In this document: positions 23,555 through 32,189 of the stretch, in pieces
How positions within the stretch are numbered: position 1 is the first letter of the stretch
How the letters are laid out: each line of letters starts with the position of its first letter
Source: Spyradocola sp050942925
GTDB lineage: Bacteria; Bacillota; Clostridia; Christensenellales; UBA1750
Assembly (NCBI GenBank): GCA_050942925.1
Contig: JBMNOF010000001.1
Coordinates: 162,480-226,479, forward strand
Length of the DNA stretch: 64,000 nt
Direction of reading: 5' to 3'
Made by a program: the position numbers and the translations under genes
The notes under the pieces: model-generated
What the model was told of the DNA's origin: nothing
The model's input: the letters and a program-made list of their open reading frames with translations, nothing else
Databases searched by the model: none

Positions 23555-24208
23555 ATGAACCCAAGGCTGCAGGGGTATGTCCCACTGGTGAATTTTATTG
23601 CGGAGGTGGTCGGCCCAAGTTGTGAAGTGGTGCTGCACGACCTGAGCGATCTGGAGCATTCCGTCGTGGCCATCAGCGACAACCGGCTGACGGACCGGCA
23701 GATCGGCAGCAGCATCACGGACTTTGCCCTGCGGGTTTTGCAAAATGGGTGCGACCGGGAACAGGATTACGTCACCAACTACGCGGGAAAGCCGCAGGAT
23801 CGGGATCGCACCTTCCGGTCCTCGACGCTGTTTGTCAAGGACGACGAGGGAAACACCATCGGCATGCTGTGCGTGAACGTGGACATCACGGACCTGCGCG
23901 CGGCGCGCGAGGCGATGGATAAGTTCCTGCTTCTGGACAAGATGTTCGCCCTGGACGAGCGGCAGAAAGCGCACGAAACCTACGCCGAGAGCGTGGGCGA
24001 TCTCTTGGAGAATTTGATCCGCGAAACGCGCGCGCAGTTTTCCGCCTCGCCGGAGAGCTTGGGCGTCGCGGAGAAGCGCCGGTTCATCGCCGTCCTCTCG
24101 CAGAAGGGCGGGTTCCTGCTCAAGGGCGCGGTCAACCGCGCGGCCTCGGTCCTCGGGGTATCGGAGCAGACGGTGTACCGGTACCTAAAGGACATTTCGT
24201 GCGCCTGA
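23555..24208 (+). CDS. YheO-like PAS / helix-turn-helix transcriptional regulator (DauR type)
   Basis: The 217-residue protein has an N-terminal YheO-like PAS domain (about 8-115; L-V-N-F-I-A-E-V-V-G-P and S-S-T-L-F-V-K-D) and a C-terminal helix-turn-helix (about 155-215; A-A-S-V-L-G-V-S-E-Q-T-V-Y-R-Y-L). The family includes DauR, the D-arginine utilisation repressor, and is common next to RidA and amino-acid catabolic genes. It directly precedes a ridA-like gene and the peptide locus, so it probably controls that locus. ATG 23555 follows AAAAGGAG. Confidence 0.92.
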   Translation: MNPRLQGYVPLVNFIAEVVGPSCEVVLHDLSDLEHSVVAISDNRLTDRQIGSSITDFALRVLQNGCDREQDYVTNYAGKPQDRDRTFRSSTLFVKDDEGNTIGMLCVNVDITDLRAAREAMDKFLLLDKMFALDERQKAHETYAESVGDLLENLIRETRAQFSASPESLGVAEKRRFIAVLSQKGGFLLKGAVNRAASVLGVSEQTVYRYLKDISCA

Positions 24209-24260
24209 CACCATGCCAATCACAGTTTTTTCAATTTATATGGAAAGAGGGAAAATCACA

Positions 24261-24643
24261 ATGAAACAGCGCATCCACACGGATAAGGCCCCCGCGGCCA
24301 TCGGCCCCTACTCCCAGGCGGTTCTGGCTGGGAACTTCCTCTATGTCTCCGGTCAGCTTCCGCTGGACCCGGTCTCCGGCGCGATGGTCGGCGAAACGGC
24401 CGCTGAGCAGGCGGAGCAGTCCCTGAAAACCTGTCCGCCATCCTGGCGGGCGCCGGCATGACGATGGACAACGTCGTCAAGACCACGGTGCTCCTGCACG
24501 ACATCGCGGACTTTGGCTCCGTCAACGAGGTCTATGCCAAGTATTTCACCGGCGACGTGCTCCCGGCCCGCGCGGCGTTCGCGGTGCGCGACCTGCCCAA
24601 GGGCGCCAAGGTAGAAATTGAACTGGTCGCCTACAAGGATTGA
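24261..24643 (+). pseudogene. ridA: RidA-family enamine/imine deaminase, frameshifted
   Basis: RidA proteins hydrolyse reactive enamines and imines released by PLP enzymes. The first frame (24261-24461) gives M-K-Q-R-I-H-T-D-K-A-P-A-A-I-G-P-Y-S-Q-A, and the second (24458-24643) gives the C-terminal half with L-P-A-R-A-A-F-A-V and V-E-I-E-L-V-A-Y. The halves join perfectly if one base is added at the A-run 24426-24429 (S-L-K-N-L-S-A-I-L-A-G-A-G-M). The active-site Arg in P-A-R lies in the second half, so the protein is inactive as sequenced. A single-base sequencing or assembly error is as likely as a true mutation. Confidence 0.85.
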
Positions 24644-24660
24644 GCGGGAGGGACAAGAGC

Positions 24661-25890
24661 ATGATGACGGTAAAAGAGCAGTACAAGCTGCACGATGAAA
24701 TCCTTAAGGAACGCCTGGAAACCCTCATGCCCAAGCTCCTGAAGGAGTGCGGGGTGGAGATGTGGGTGGTCCTCTCCAAGGAATACAACGAGGACCCGGT
24801 CTTTAAGACCCTGGTTCCGGCGCTGGTCAAGAACGCCAGTCGCGTGACCTGCCTGGTCTTCTGCCTGAATAAGGACGGCTCCTACGAGGCGCTCAACGTC
24901 TCCCGCCCGAACCCGCGCTTTGACGGCTACTACAAGCAGGCCATGAACCGCAAGGACGACGTCTTTGAGGCGCTGAACCATCTGATCGCCAAGAAGAAGC
25001 CCTCCAAGGTGCACGTGGACATCTCCAACGAGTGCGCCATCGCCGACGGCCTGAGCAAGAACGTCTACGACCGCCTGCAGACCGCGCTCTGCGGCAGCGT
25101 GCCGCTGGTCAGCGCCGAGGAGATCGTCATCCGCTGGATCGAGACCCGTACGCCGCGCGAGATGGAGCTCTACCCCATGATCTATAAGCTCTCCATGGAC
25201 GTCGTGGACGAGGTGTTCTCCGAGGACTTCATCAAGCCCGGCGTCACCACCACCACGGACGTGGAATGGGGCATCATGCAGCGCATCAACGACTACGGCC
25301 TGCCCTTCTGGTTTGCGCCGGACATCGACCTGCAGCGCAAGGGCAGCGACGACTTCCGCATGAGCGGCGTGGTCATCGAGGAGGGCGATATCGTCCACTG
25401 CGACATGGGCCTGGAGTGCCTCGGCCTGCACACGGATACCCAGCGCAATGTCTACATCGGCAAGAAGGGCGAAACGGAGATCCCCGCGGGAATTCTGGCG
25501 GCCTTTAAGACCGGCAACCGCTTCCAGGACATCGTCCGCAACTCCTTTGCCGTTGGCAAGACCGGCAACGAGATCTTCTTTGAGGCCATTGAAAAGGCGA
25601 AGGCCGAGGGCATTCAGGCCATGAGCTACTGCCATCCCATCGGAACCTTCGGCCACAGCGCCGGCCCCTCGGTGGGCATGTACGACAACCAGGGCTTTGT
25701 TCCCGGCCACGGCGAGCTCATCATGCACGACAACACCTGCTACGCGCTGGAGCTCAACATCACGCAGAACGTGCCCGAGTGGGACAATCAGCCCGTGTGC
25801 ATGATGCTGGAGGAGACGATCGGCTTCTCCGGCGGCAAGACCTTCTTCCTGGACGACAAGCGCGAGATCATCCGCTTTGTCCGCAGCTGA
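24661..25890 (+). CDS. M24 family metallopeptidase (Xaa-Pro dipeptidase/creatinase-like)
   Basis: The pita-bread fold M24 family covers Xaa-Pro peptidases, creatinases and ectoine hydrolases. The 409-residue protein keeps all five expected metal ligands: Asp in C-D-M-G-L, Asp in L-H-T-D-T-Q, His in F-G-H-S-A-G-P, Glu in L-E-L-N-I and Glu in L-E-E-T-I. ATG 24661 follows GGGAGGGA. The N-terminal domain is diverged from the second M24 enzyme at 32190, so the substrate may differ. It lies 17 bases after the ridA remnant. Confidence 0.87.
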   Translation: MMTVKEQYKLHDEILKERLETLMPKLLKECGVEMWVVLSKEYNEDPVFKTLVPALVKNASRVTCLVFCLNKDGSYEALNVSRPNPRFDGYYKQAMNRKDDVFEALNHLIAKKKPSKVHVDISNECAIADGLSKNVYDRLQTALCGSVPLVSAEEIVIRWIETRTPREMELYPMIYKLSMDVVDEVFSEDFIKPGVTTTTDVEWGIMQRINDYGLPFWFAPDIDLQRKGSDDFRMSGVVIEEGDIVHCDMGLECLGLHTDTQRNVYIGKKGETEIPAGILAAFKTGNRFQDIVRNSFAVGKTGNEIFFEAIEKAKAEGIQAMSYCHPIGTFGHSAGPSVGMYDNQGFVPGHGELIMHDNTCYALELNITQNVPEWDNQPVCMMLEETIGFSGGKTFFLDDKREIIRFVRS

Positions 25891-25905
25891 GCGAGGAAGG
25901 CGTAT

Positions 25906-27132
25906 ATGGACATACGTGAAAAGATGCGCGAGGGCTTCCGGGACCTGGAAGGCGGCCTGTTCAGCAAGGTGGAAAAGGCGGATGTCGGCGACGCGGCGGA
26001 AAAGGTCGCGCGCGCCGGCGGCGATATGCTCGGCTGGGCCGACCCCTTCATGCCGGACGACTGCATGCCGGAAGAGATCAAGGCTTTGGCGATCCAACGC
26101 ATCCAGGAGGGCTTGAGCGCGCACTACACCCACCCCGTGGGAGATCCCGAGCTCAAGCGGGCCATCGCCCGCAAGCTCCAGCGCCAAAATTGCCTGACCG
26201 TCGACCCGGAGCGCAATATCCTGGTCACGCCGGGCTCCGACTCCGGCCTGCTGTTTGCGATGATCCCCTTCATCGGACCGGGAGACGAGGTGCTCGTTCC
26301 GGACCCCAGCTACCCCAGCAATTTTCTCAACCCCAAGCTCCTGGGCGGCAAGGCCGTGTCCGTGCCGCTGGACGAGGAAAACGGCTTCCGCCTCACGCGC
26401 GAGGCGCTGGAGCGCGCCCTCTCCCCCCGCTCGAAGATGGTGCTGCTGACCAACCCCAACAACCCCACCTCCACGGTCTTTTCCCGCGAGGAGCTGACGA
26501 TGCTCGCGGAGTTCATCTGCGAGCACGACCTGGTGGCGGTGGTGGATCAGGCGTTTGAGGACTTTGTCTTTGACGGGCGCGAGATGATCACCCTCGCCTC
26601 CCTGCCCGGCATGTGGGAAAGAACCATCACGGTTTGCTCCGTGTCCAAGGGCATGGCCATGAGCGGCGTGCGCGTGGGCTACCTCACGGCGGACGACTAC
26701 ATCATGGACGTCCTCTACGGCTGCGCGGTCAACATCATCGGCGCGACGAACTCGACCTTCCAGACGGCCGTGGCCTATGCGCTGGACCATCCCGAGCTCA
26801 TGATGGGCGGCTACTACGAGGTCTTTGAGGAGCGGCGCCGGAAGGTGCACGAGCTGCTCACCGGCATCCCGGGCGTTCGGACCCAGCTCCCGCAGAGCGC
26901 GTTCCTTACGTGGGTGGACGTGTCCGACCTGGGCACGGCGGAGGAGGTCTCCTCCTACCTCATGCGGGAAGCGAAGGTCTGCGTCAACGCCGGAACCGCC
27001 TACGGAAAGCAGGGCGCCGGGCACATCCGCATCGTGCATGGATGCTTCCAGGACTCGCAGCGCATCTACCGCGCCGTTGGGCGCGTGCGCGAAGCCCTTT
27101 TGAAATTGGGAAGAGAAAAAGGACTTGCATAA
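25906..27132 (+). CDS. PLP-dependent aminotransferase, class I/II
   Basis: A fold-type I aminotransferase of 408 residues. Visible are P-G-S-D-S-G-L near 109, P-D-P-S-Y-P-S at 132, N-P-N-N-P-T at 183, the PLP-contacting D214 in V-V-D-Q-A-F, and the Schiff-base Lys248 in S-V-S-K-G-M-A-M-S-G-V-R. The substrate amino acid is not evident. Position between an M24 and an M29 peptidase, with RidA upstream, suggests catabolism of amino acids from imported peptides. Confidence 0.93.
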   Translation: MDIREKMREGFRDLEGGLFSKVEKADVGDAAEKVARAGGDMLGWADPFMPDDCMPEEIKALAIQRIQEGLSAHYTHPVGDPELKRAIARKLQRQNCLTVDPERNILVTPGSDSGLLFAMIPFIGPGDEVLVPDPSYPSNFLNPKLLGGKAVSVPLDEENGFRLTREALERALSPRSKMVLLTNPNNPTSTVFSREELTMLAEFICEHDLVAVVDQAFEDFVFDGREMITLASLPGMWERTITVCSVSKGMAMSGVRVGYLTADDYIMDVLYGCAVNIIGATNSTFQTAVAYALDHPELMMGGYYEVFEERRRKVHELLTGIPGVRTQLPQSAFLTWVDVSDLGTAEEVSSYLMREAKVCVNAGTAYGKQGAGHIRIVHGCFQDSQRIYRAVGRVREALLKLGREKGLA

Positions 27133-27149
27133 AGGAGGTTTGCAGAAGT

Positions 27150-28262
27150 ATGGACGCAAGAGTGCAGAAACTGGCACACAACCTCATCACCTATTCGCTG
27201 AAGTTGCAGCCGGGCGAGAAGGTCCTCATCGAGACGAGAGGCCTGAACGTGCCGCTGGTGCAGGCGCTGGTTCAGGAAGCCTACGCCGCGGGCGGCCTGC
27301 CCTTCGTCAACATCAAGAACCCGCGCGTGGACCGCGCCCTCATCGAGGGCTGCTCCGAGGAACAGCTCAAGATGATGTACAAGTGGGAAGAAGAGCGGAT
27401 GCTCGCCATGGACTGCTATGTCGGCATCCGCCTGCCGGAGAACGCCTACGAGGAAACGGGCGTGAACTTCGAGAAGATGGAGCTGTACAACGCCCTCTAT
27501 GACCGCAAGCTGCTCATGGAGGTGCGCTGCCCCACGACCCGCTGGGTCGTGCTCCGCTATCCCACCCCGGCCATGGCCCAGGCCGCGCAGATGGGCACGG
27601 ACGAGTTTGAGGACTTCTACTTCAACGTCTGCTGCCTGGACTACGCCAAGATGTCCCGCGCGATGGACCCGCTCAAGGCCCTCATGGACCGGACGGACGA
27701 GGTGCGCATCACCGGCAAGGACACGGACCTGCGCTTCTCCATCAAGGGCATCGGCGGAGTCAAGTGCGACGGCGACTGCAACATCCCGGACGGCGAGGTC
27801 TACTCCGCGCCGGTGCGGAATTCGGTCAACGGCTACATCACCTACAACACGCCCTCCATGGTGGACGGCTTCCTCTTCCAGAACATCCGCCTGGAGTTTG
27901 AAAACGGCAAGATCGTCAAGGCCACGGCCAACGACACCGAGCGCCTCAACGCGATCCTGGATACGGACGAGGGCGCGCGCTACGTCGGCGAGTTTGCCAT
28001 CGGCGTCAACCCGTACGTCACTCGCGTGATGAACGAGACGCTCTTTGACGAGAAGATCATGGGCAGCTTCCACTTCACGCCCGGCAACTGCGTCATGGGC
28101 TGCAACAACGGCAACGTCTCGCAGGTGCACTGGGACCTGGTCATGATCCAGCGGCCGGAATACGGCGGGGGCGAGATCCTCTTTGACGGCGAGGTCATCC
28201 GCAAGGACGGGCTCTTCGTTCGGGAGGACCTGAAAGGACTGAATCCCGAGAATTTGAAATAA
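27150..28262 (+). CDS. M29 family aminopeptidase (AmpS/AmpII type)
   Basis: M29 enzymes are two-metal aminopeptidases. The 370-residue protein starts M-D-A-R-V-Q-K-L-A-H-N-L at ATG 27150 after AAAGGAGG; the frame runs far upstream only because the upstream gene has no stop in that frame. Features include L-Q-P-G-E-K-V-L-I-E near 25, I-P-D-G-E-V-Y-S-A-P with a metal Glu, and the late V-H-W-D-L-V-M. It is in the middle of the peptide-utilisation run. Confidence 0.92.
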   Translation: MDARVQKLAHNLITYSLKLQPGEKVLIETRGLNVPLVQALVQEAYAAGGLPFVNIKNPRVDRALIEGCSEEQLKMMYKWEEERMLAMDCYVGIRLPENAYEETGVNFEKMELYNALYDRKLLMEVRCPTTRWVVLRYPTPAMAQAAQMGTDEFEDFYFNVCCLDYAKMSRAMDPLKALMDRTDEVRITGKDTDLRFSIKGIGGVKCDGDCNIPDGEVYSAPVRNSVNGYITYNTPSMVDGFLFQNIRLEFENGKIVKATANDTERLNAILDTDEGARYVGEFAIGVNPYVTRVMNETLFDEKIMGSFHFTPGNCVMGCNNGNVSQVHWDLVMIQRPEYGGGEILFDGEVIRKDGLFVREDLKGLNPENLK

Positions 28263-28295
28263 GGAGCTTACACGCAAAGGGGAGAGAAGATTACC

Positions 28296-29213
28296 GTGGT
28301 CAAATACGTCATCAAGCGTCTGCTGATCGCCATACTGACGCTGTGGATCATCCTGACGGCAACGTTCATCCTGATGAAGTCCATACCGGGCGATCCGTTT
28401 GCCAACGAAAAGATGATTCTGCCGGAGATCCGCGCAAACATGGAGGCCAAGTACGGCCTGGACAAGCCGGAGATCGAGCAGTACTTCATCTACATGAACA
28501 ACCTGCTGCACGGGGACTTCGGCGTCTCCTTCAAGTACAAGAACCGCTCGGTCAACGAGGTCATTGCGACGGGCTTCCCGGTCTCGTGCACGCTGGGCCT
28601 TACGGCCTGCGCCATCGGTCTTTTGCTGGGCGTCACGTTCGGCATACTGGCCGGCGTAAAGCGCGGCAAGTGGCCGGACTACTTGGTGATCTTTATCTCC
28701 ATCCTCGGCGTGTCGGTGCCTGCATTCGTGTTCGCAAGCTTGTTCCAATACTTCTTTGCGGCCAAACTCATGTGGTTCCCCGTCACCGGCTGGGGAACGC
28801 TGGCCACGATGGTCCTGCCGTCGCTGGCGCTGGGCTTCCGCATGGTCGCCTATATCGCGCGCATGATGCGCACCTCCATGCTGGACGTGCTCTCGCAGGA
28901 CTACATCAAGACCGCTAAGGCCAAGGGCCTGTCCCAGACCGAGATCATCTGGAAGCACGGCGTGCGCAACGCCATCATGCCCGTCGTCACGGTCTCCGGC
29001 TCCATGATCGCCTCGACCATGGTCGGCTCCTTCATCGTGGAGAACATCTTCAACATCCCGGGCATGGGCAAATACCTGGTCGATGCCGTCAAGAACAGCG
29101 ACTACACCATGATCATGGGCATGACCGCGTTCTACGCAATCGTCATGATCCTGATGATGTTCCTCGTGGACATCCTCTACATGATCATCGACCCCAGAGT
29201 GAAAATGGACTAA
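28296..29213 (+). CDS. Peptide ABC transporter permease, OppB/DppB type
   Basis: A 305-residue inner-membrane permease with about six hydrophobic segments. The N-terminal M-V-K-Y-V-I-K-R-L-L, the I-P-G-D-P-F motif and the EAA loop D-Y-I-K-T-A-K-A-K-G-L-S are typical. The start is a GTG at 28296 after GGGGAGAG. It pairs with the following permease to form the channel. Confidence 0.95.
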   Translation: MVKYVIKRLLIAILTLWIILTATFILMKSIPGDPFANEKMILPEIRANMEAKYGLDKPEIEQYFIYMNNLLHGDFGVSFKYKNRSVNEVIATGFPVSCTLGLTACAIGLLLGVTFGILAGVKRGKWPDYLVIFISILGVSVPAFVFASLFQYFFAAKLMWFPVTGWGTLATMVLPSLALGFRMVAYIARMMRTSMLDVLSQDYIKTAKAKGLSQTEIIWKHGVRNAIMPVVTVSGSMIASTMVGSFIVENIFNIPGMGKYLVDAVKNSDYTMIMGMTAFYAIVMILMMFLVDILYMIIDPRVKMD

Positions 29214-29229
29214 AGGAGGTGCGCCCGAA

Positions 29230-30153
29230 ATGCATGCGAATCCCTTGACCCGAGACCAGTTTGAGCGCACCCTGCAGTCGGCTGCCGCGCTCAACGAGAT
29301 CAAGCGCCCCGCAACCACCTATTGGAAGGACGCCTGGCGCCGTCTGCGGTCCAACCCGGTGGCCATGGTTTCCATGGGCATCCTGATCCTGATCGTGCTC
29401 CTGGCCATCCTGATCCCCTTCTTCTCCCCCTACAACTACGACCAGCAGGACTACACGTCCATCAACCAGGGACCGAGCGCCCAGCACTGGTTCGGCACGG
29501 ACTCCCTCGGACGTGACATCTTCGTCCGCTGCTGGGCCGGCGCGCGCGTGTCGCTGCTGATCGCCCTGGTCGCCACCTGCATCAACGTCATCATCGGCGT
29601 GCTCTACGGCGGCATCTCCGGGTACTTCGGCGGCCGCGTGGACATGATCATGATGCGCGGCGTCGAGATCATCTACACCATCCCTGACCTGCTGTGGGTC
29701 ATCATGCTCATGGTCGTCATGGGCTCGGGCCTGAACACGATCATCATCGCCATCGCCATCACCGGCTGGGGCTCCATGGCGCGCCTGGTTCGCGGCCAGG
29801 TGCTGCAGCTCAAGCAGAGCGAGTACGTCATGGCCTCCAAGACCTTGGGCGCGGGCTTTGGCCGGATCATCTTTAAGCACCTGATTCCCAACTGCATGGG
29901 CCCCATCATCATCGACCTGACCTTCTCCATCCCGAGCGCGATCTTCACCGAGGCGTCCCTTTCCTACCTGGGCATGGGCATCCCGGTGCCGCTGGCGAGC
30001 TGGGGCACCTTGGCCAACGACGGCGCGAACATGCTGCTGCTCTATCCCTACCAGCTGTTCTTCCCGGCGCTGCTCATCTCGTTGACGATGCTCGGCTTTA
30101 ACCTCCTGGGCGACGGCCTGCGCGATGCGCTTGACCCGCGCCTGCGCAGATAA
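29230..30153 (+). CDS. Peptide ABC transporter permease, OppC/DppC type
   Basis: A 307-residue permease: N-terminal cytoplasmic tail, membrane segment near 50-70, H-W-F-G-T-D-S-L-G-R-D motif near 94, EAA loop E-Y-V-M-A-S-K-T-L-G-A-G, and ending A-L-D-P-R-L-R-R. ATG 29230 follows AAAGGAGGT. It is 16 bases after its partner. Confidence 0.95.
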   Translation: MHANPLTRDQFERTLQSAAALNEIKRPATTYWKDAWRRLRSNPVAMVSMGILILIVLLAILIPFFSPYNYDQQDYTSINQGPSAQHWFGTDSLGRDIFVRCWAGARVSLLIALVATCINVIIGVLYGGISGYFGGRVDMIMMRGVEIIYTIPDLLWVIMLMVVMGSGLNTIIIAIAITGWGSMARLVRGQVLQLKQSEYVMASKTLGAGFGRIIFKHLIPNCMGPIIIDLTFSIPSAIFTEASLSYLGMGIPVPLASWGTLANDGANMLLLYPYQLFFPALLISLTMLGFNLLGDGLRDALDPRLRR

Positions 30154-30174
30154 GAGAGGAAAGGAGAAACGCAC

Positions 30175-31203
30175 ATGAGCGAAAGCAAAGAAAAGCAGCC
30201 TCTGCTGAAGATTGAAGACCTGCATGTCTCCTTTCAGACCTATGCCGGAAAGGTGCAGGCTGTGCGCGGCGTGAGCCTTTCCATGGAGGAGGGCGAGATC
30301 CTCGCCATCGTCGGCGAGTCCGGCTGCGGCAAGTCCGTCACAGCCCAGACCATCCTGCAGCTCAACCCCGCCCCGCCCGCCGTGATCGAGGGCGGCACCA
30401 TCGAGTTGGAGGGCCAGGATCTGCTCAAGTTCGACGACGCGCAGATGCGCAAGATCCGCGGCCGCGAGATCAGCATGATCTTCCAGGACCCGATGACCAG
30501 CCTCAACCCCACCATGCGCATCGGCAAGCAGATCATCGAGGCCATCCGCAAGCACCAGAACGTCTCGAACAAGGAGGCCTATGACCGCGCGGTGGAGATG
30601 CTCCACTTGGTCGGCCTGTCCAACCCCGAGCACCGCATGAAGCAGTACCCCTTTGAGTTCTCCGGCGGCATGCGCCAGCGCGCCATGATCGCCATGGCGC
30701 TGGTCTGCCGGCCCAAGATCCTGATCGCGGACGAGCCCACCACGGCCTTGGACGTCACCATCCAGAGCCAGATCGTGGACCTGATGCTGGAGCTGCGGCA
30801 GAAGCTCAAGACCGCCATCCTCATCATCACCCACGACATGGGCGTCGTGGCCGACATCGCGGACCGCGTGGCCGTGATGTACGCCGGCATCATCGTGGAA
30901 AAGGGAAGCGTCCAGGAGATCTTCTTCCACCCCAAGCACCCCTACACCTGGGGCCTGCTGGACTCCATTCCCCGGCCGGATACCCATGGCGAGCGCCTGG
31001 TCCCCATCGAGGGCGCGCCCCCGGACCTCATCGCGCCGCCCAAGGGCTGCCCGTTTGCCGCGCGCTGCCAATACGCCATGAAGATCTGCCACGAGCAGAT
31101 TCCCGAAATCACCAAGGAGGGCGAGCACGAGGTGCGCTGCTGGCTCTGCCACGAGTATGCACCCAAGGTCGTCAACCGCTATACCGAGGGAAAGGAGGAC
31201 TGA
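30175..31203 (+). CDS. Peptide ABC transporter ATPase, OppD/DppD type
   Basis: A 342-residue ATP-binding subunit. Walker A is G-E-S-G-C-G-K-S-V-T (about 45-54), the signature F-S-G-G-M-R-Q-R, Walker B L-I-A-D-E-P-T-T-A-L-D, and the Opp-type C-terminal domain has C-P-F-A-A-R-C with Cys residues that in this family can bind an iron-sulfur cluster. It works with the next gene as the energising pair. Confidence 0.95.
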   Translation: MSESKEKQPLLKIEDLHVSFQTYAGKVQAVRGVSLSMEEGEILAIVGESGCGKSVTAQTILQLNPAPPAVIEGGTIELEGQDLLKFDDAQMRKIRGREISMIFQDPMTSLNPTMRIGKQIIEAIRKHQNVSNKEAYDRAVEMLHLVGLSNPEHRMKQYPFEFSGGMRQRAMIAMALVCRPKILIADEPTTALDVTIQSQIVDLMLELRQKLKTAILIITHDMGVVADIADRVAVMYAGIIVEKGSVQEIFFHPKHPYTWGLLDSIPRPDTHGERLVPIEGAPPDLIAPPKGCPFAARCQYAMKICHEQIPEITKEGEHEVRCWLCHEYAPKVVNRYTEGKED

Positions 31204-31207
31204 AGCC

Positions 31208-32170
31208 ATGCTGCTGGAGATCAAAAACCTGAAGAAATACTTCACCGTGGGCCACAAGAAGACGCTCCGCGCCGTGGACGACGTCACCCTCTCCATTGAA
31301 AAGGGCGAGACGCTCGGCCTGGTTGGCGAGTCCGGCTGCGGCAAGTCCACGCTGGGCCGCACGATCATCGGCCTGTACGAGCCCACGGACGGCCAGATCC
31401 TCTTCGAGGGCAAGGACGTCACCCACCTCAAGGGCAAGGAGCGCAAGGAGTTCTCCAAGAACATGCAGATGATCTTCCAGGACCCCTATGCTTCCCTCAA
31501 CCCCCGCATGACCGTCTCCGACATCATCGGGGAGGGCCTGGACATCCATAAGATCTACAAGGGCGAGGCGCGCCAGAAGCGCATCTTTGAGCTGCTGCAC
31601 CTGGTCGGCCTCTCCCAGGAGCACGCCAGCCGCTTCCCGCACGAGTTCTCCGGCGGCCAGCGCCAGCGCATCGGCATCGCCCGCGCCCTGGCCATCGAGC
31701 CCAAGCTCATCATCTGCGACGAGCCCATCTCGGCCCTGGACGTCTCGATTCAGGCGCAGGTGGTCAACCTCCTGGAGGACCTGCAGAAGGAGCTGGGCCT
31801 GACCTACCTCTTCATCGCGCACGACCTGGCCATGGTCGAGCACATCTCCGACCGCATCGCGGTGATGTACCTCGGGGCGCTGGTGGAGATGGCGCCGGCC
31901 GAGGAGCTCATGCGCAATCCCCTGCACCCCTATACGCAGGCACTGCTCTCCGCCGTGCCCTTTGCGGACCCCGTCGCTTCCCGCGCGCGGCACCGCATCA
32001 AACTCGAGGGCGAGGTTCCCAGCCCCATCTCCATCCAGGGGGGCTGCAAGTTCCAGACCCGCTGTACCCACTGCACCGAGGCCTGCAAGACCCAGAGCCC
32101 GGTCCTCAAGGAGGTCCGGCCCGGACACTTTGTCGCATGCCTGAACGACGAGGCCATCGGCGTTAGGTAA
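31208..32170 (+). CDS. Peptide ABC transporter ATPase, OppF/DppF type
   Basis: A 320-residue ATPase from ATG 31208, four bases after the preceding stop. Walker A is G-E-S-G-C-G-K-S-T-L, signature F-S-G-G-Q-R-Q-R, Walker B I-I-C-D-E-P-I-S-A-L-D, and C-terminal C-K-F-Q-T-R-C. Paired with the upstream ATPase. Confidence 0.95.
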   Translation: MLLEIKNLKKYFTVGHKKTLRAVDDVTLSIEKGETLGLVGESGCGKSTLGRTIIGLYEPTDGQILFEGKDVTHLKGKERKEFSKNMQMIFQDPYASLNPRMTVSDIIGEGLDIHKIYKGEARQKRIFELLHLVGLSQEHASRFPHEFSGGQRQRIGIARALAIEPKLIICDEPISALDVSIQAQVVNLLEDLQKELGLTYLFIAHDLAMVEHISDRIAVMYLGALVEMAPAEELMRNPLHPYTQALLSAVPFADPVASRARHRIKLEGEVPSPISIQGGCKFQTRCTHCTEACKTQSPVLKEVRPGHFVACLNDEAIGVR

Positions 32171-32189
32171 ACGAAAAAGGAGCATCAAC

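Noticed and set aside
24631..29318. Long overlapping minus-strand frames opposite the peptide locus
   Set aside because: They are antisense shadows of high-GC genes; the plus strand carries complete, recognisable enzymes throughout.
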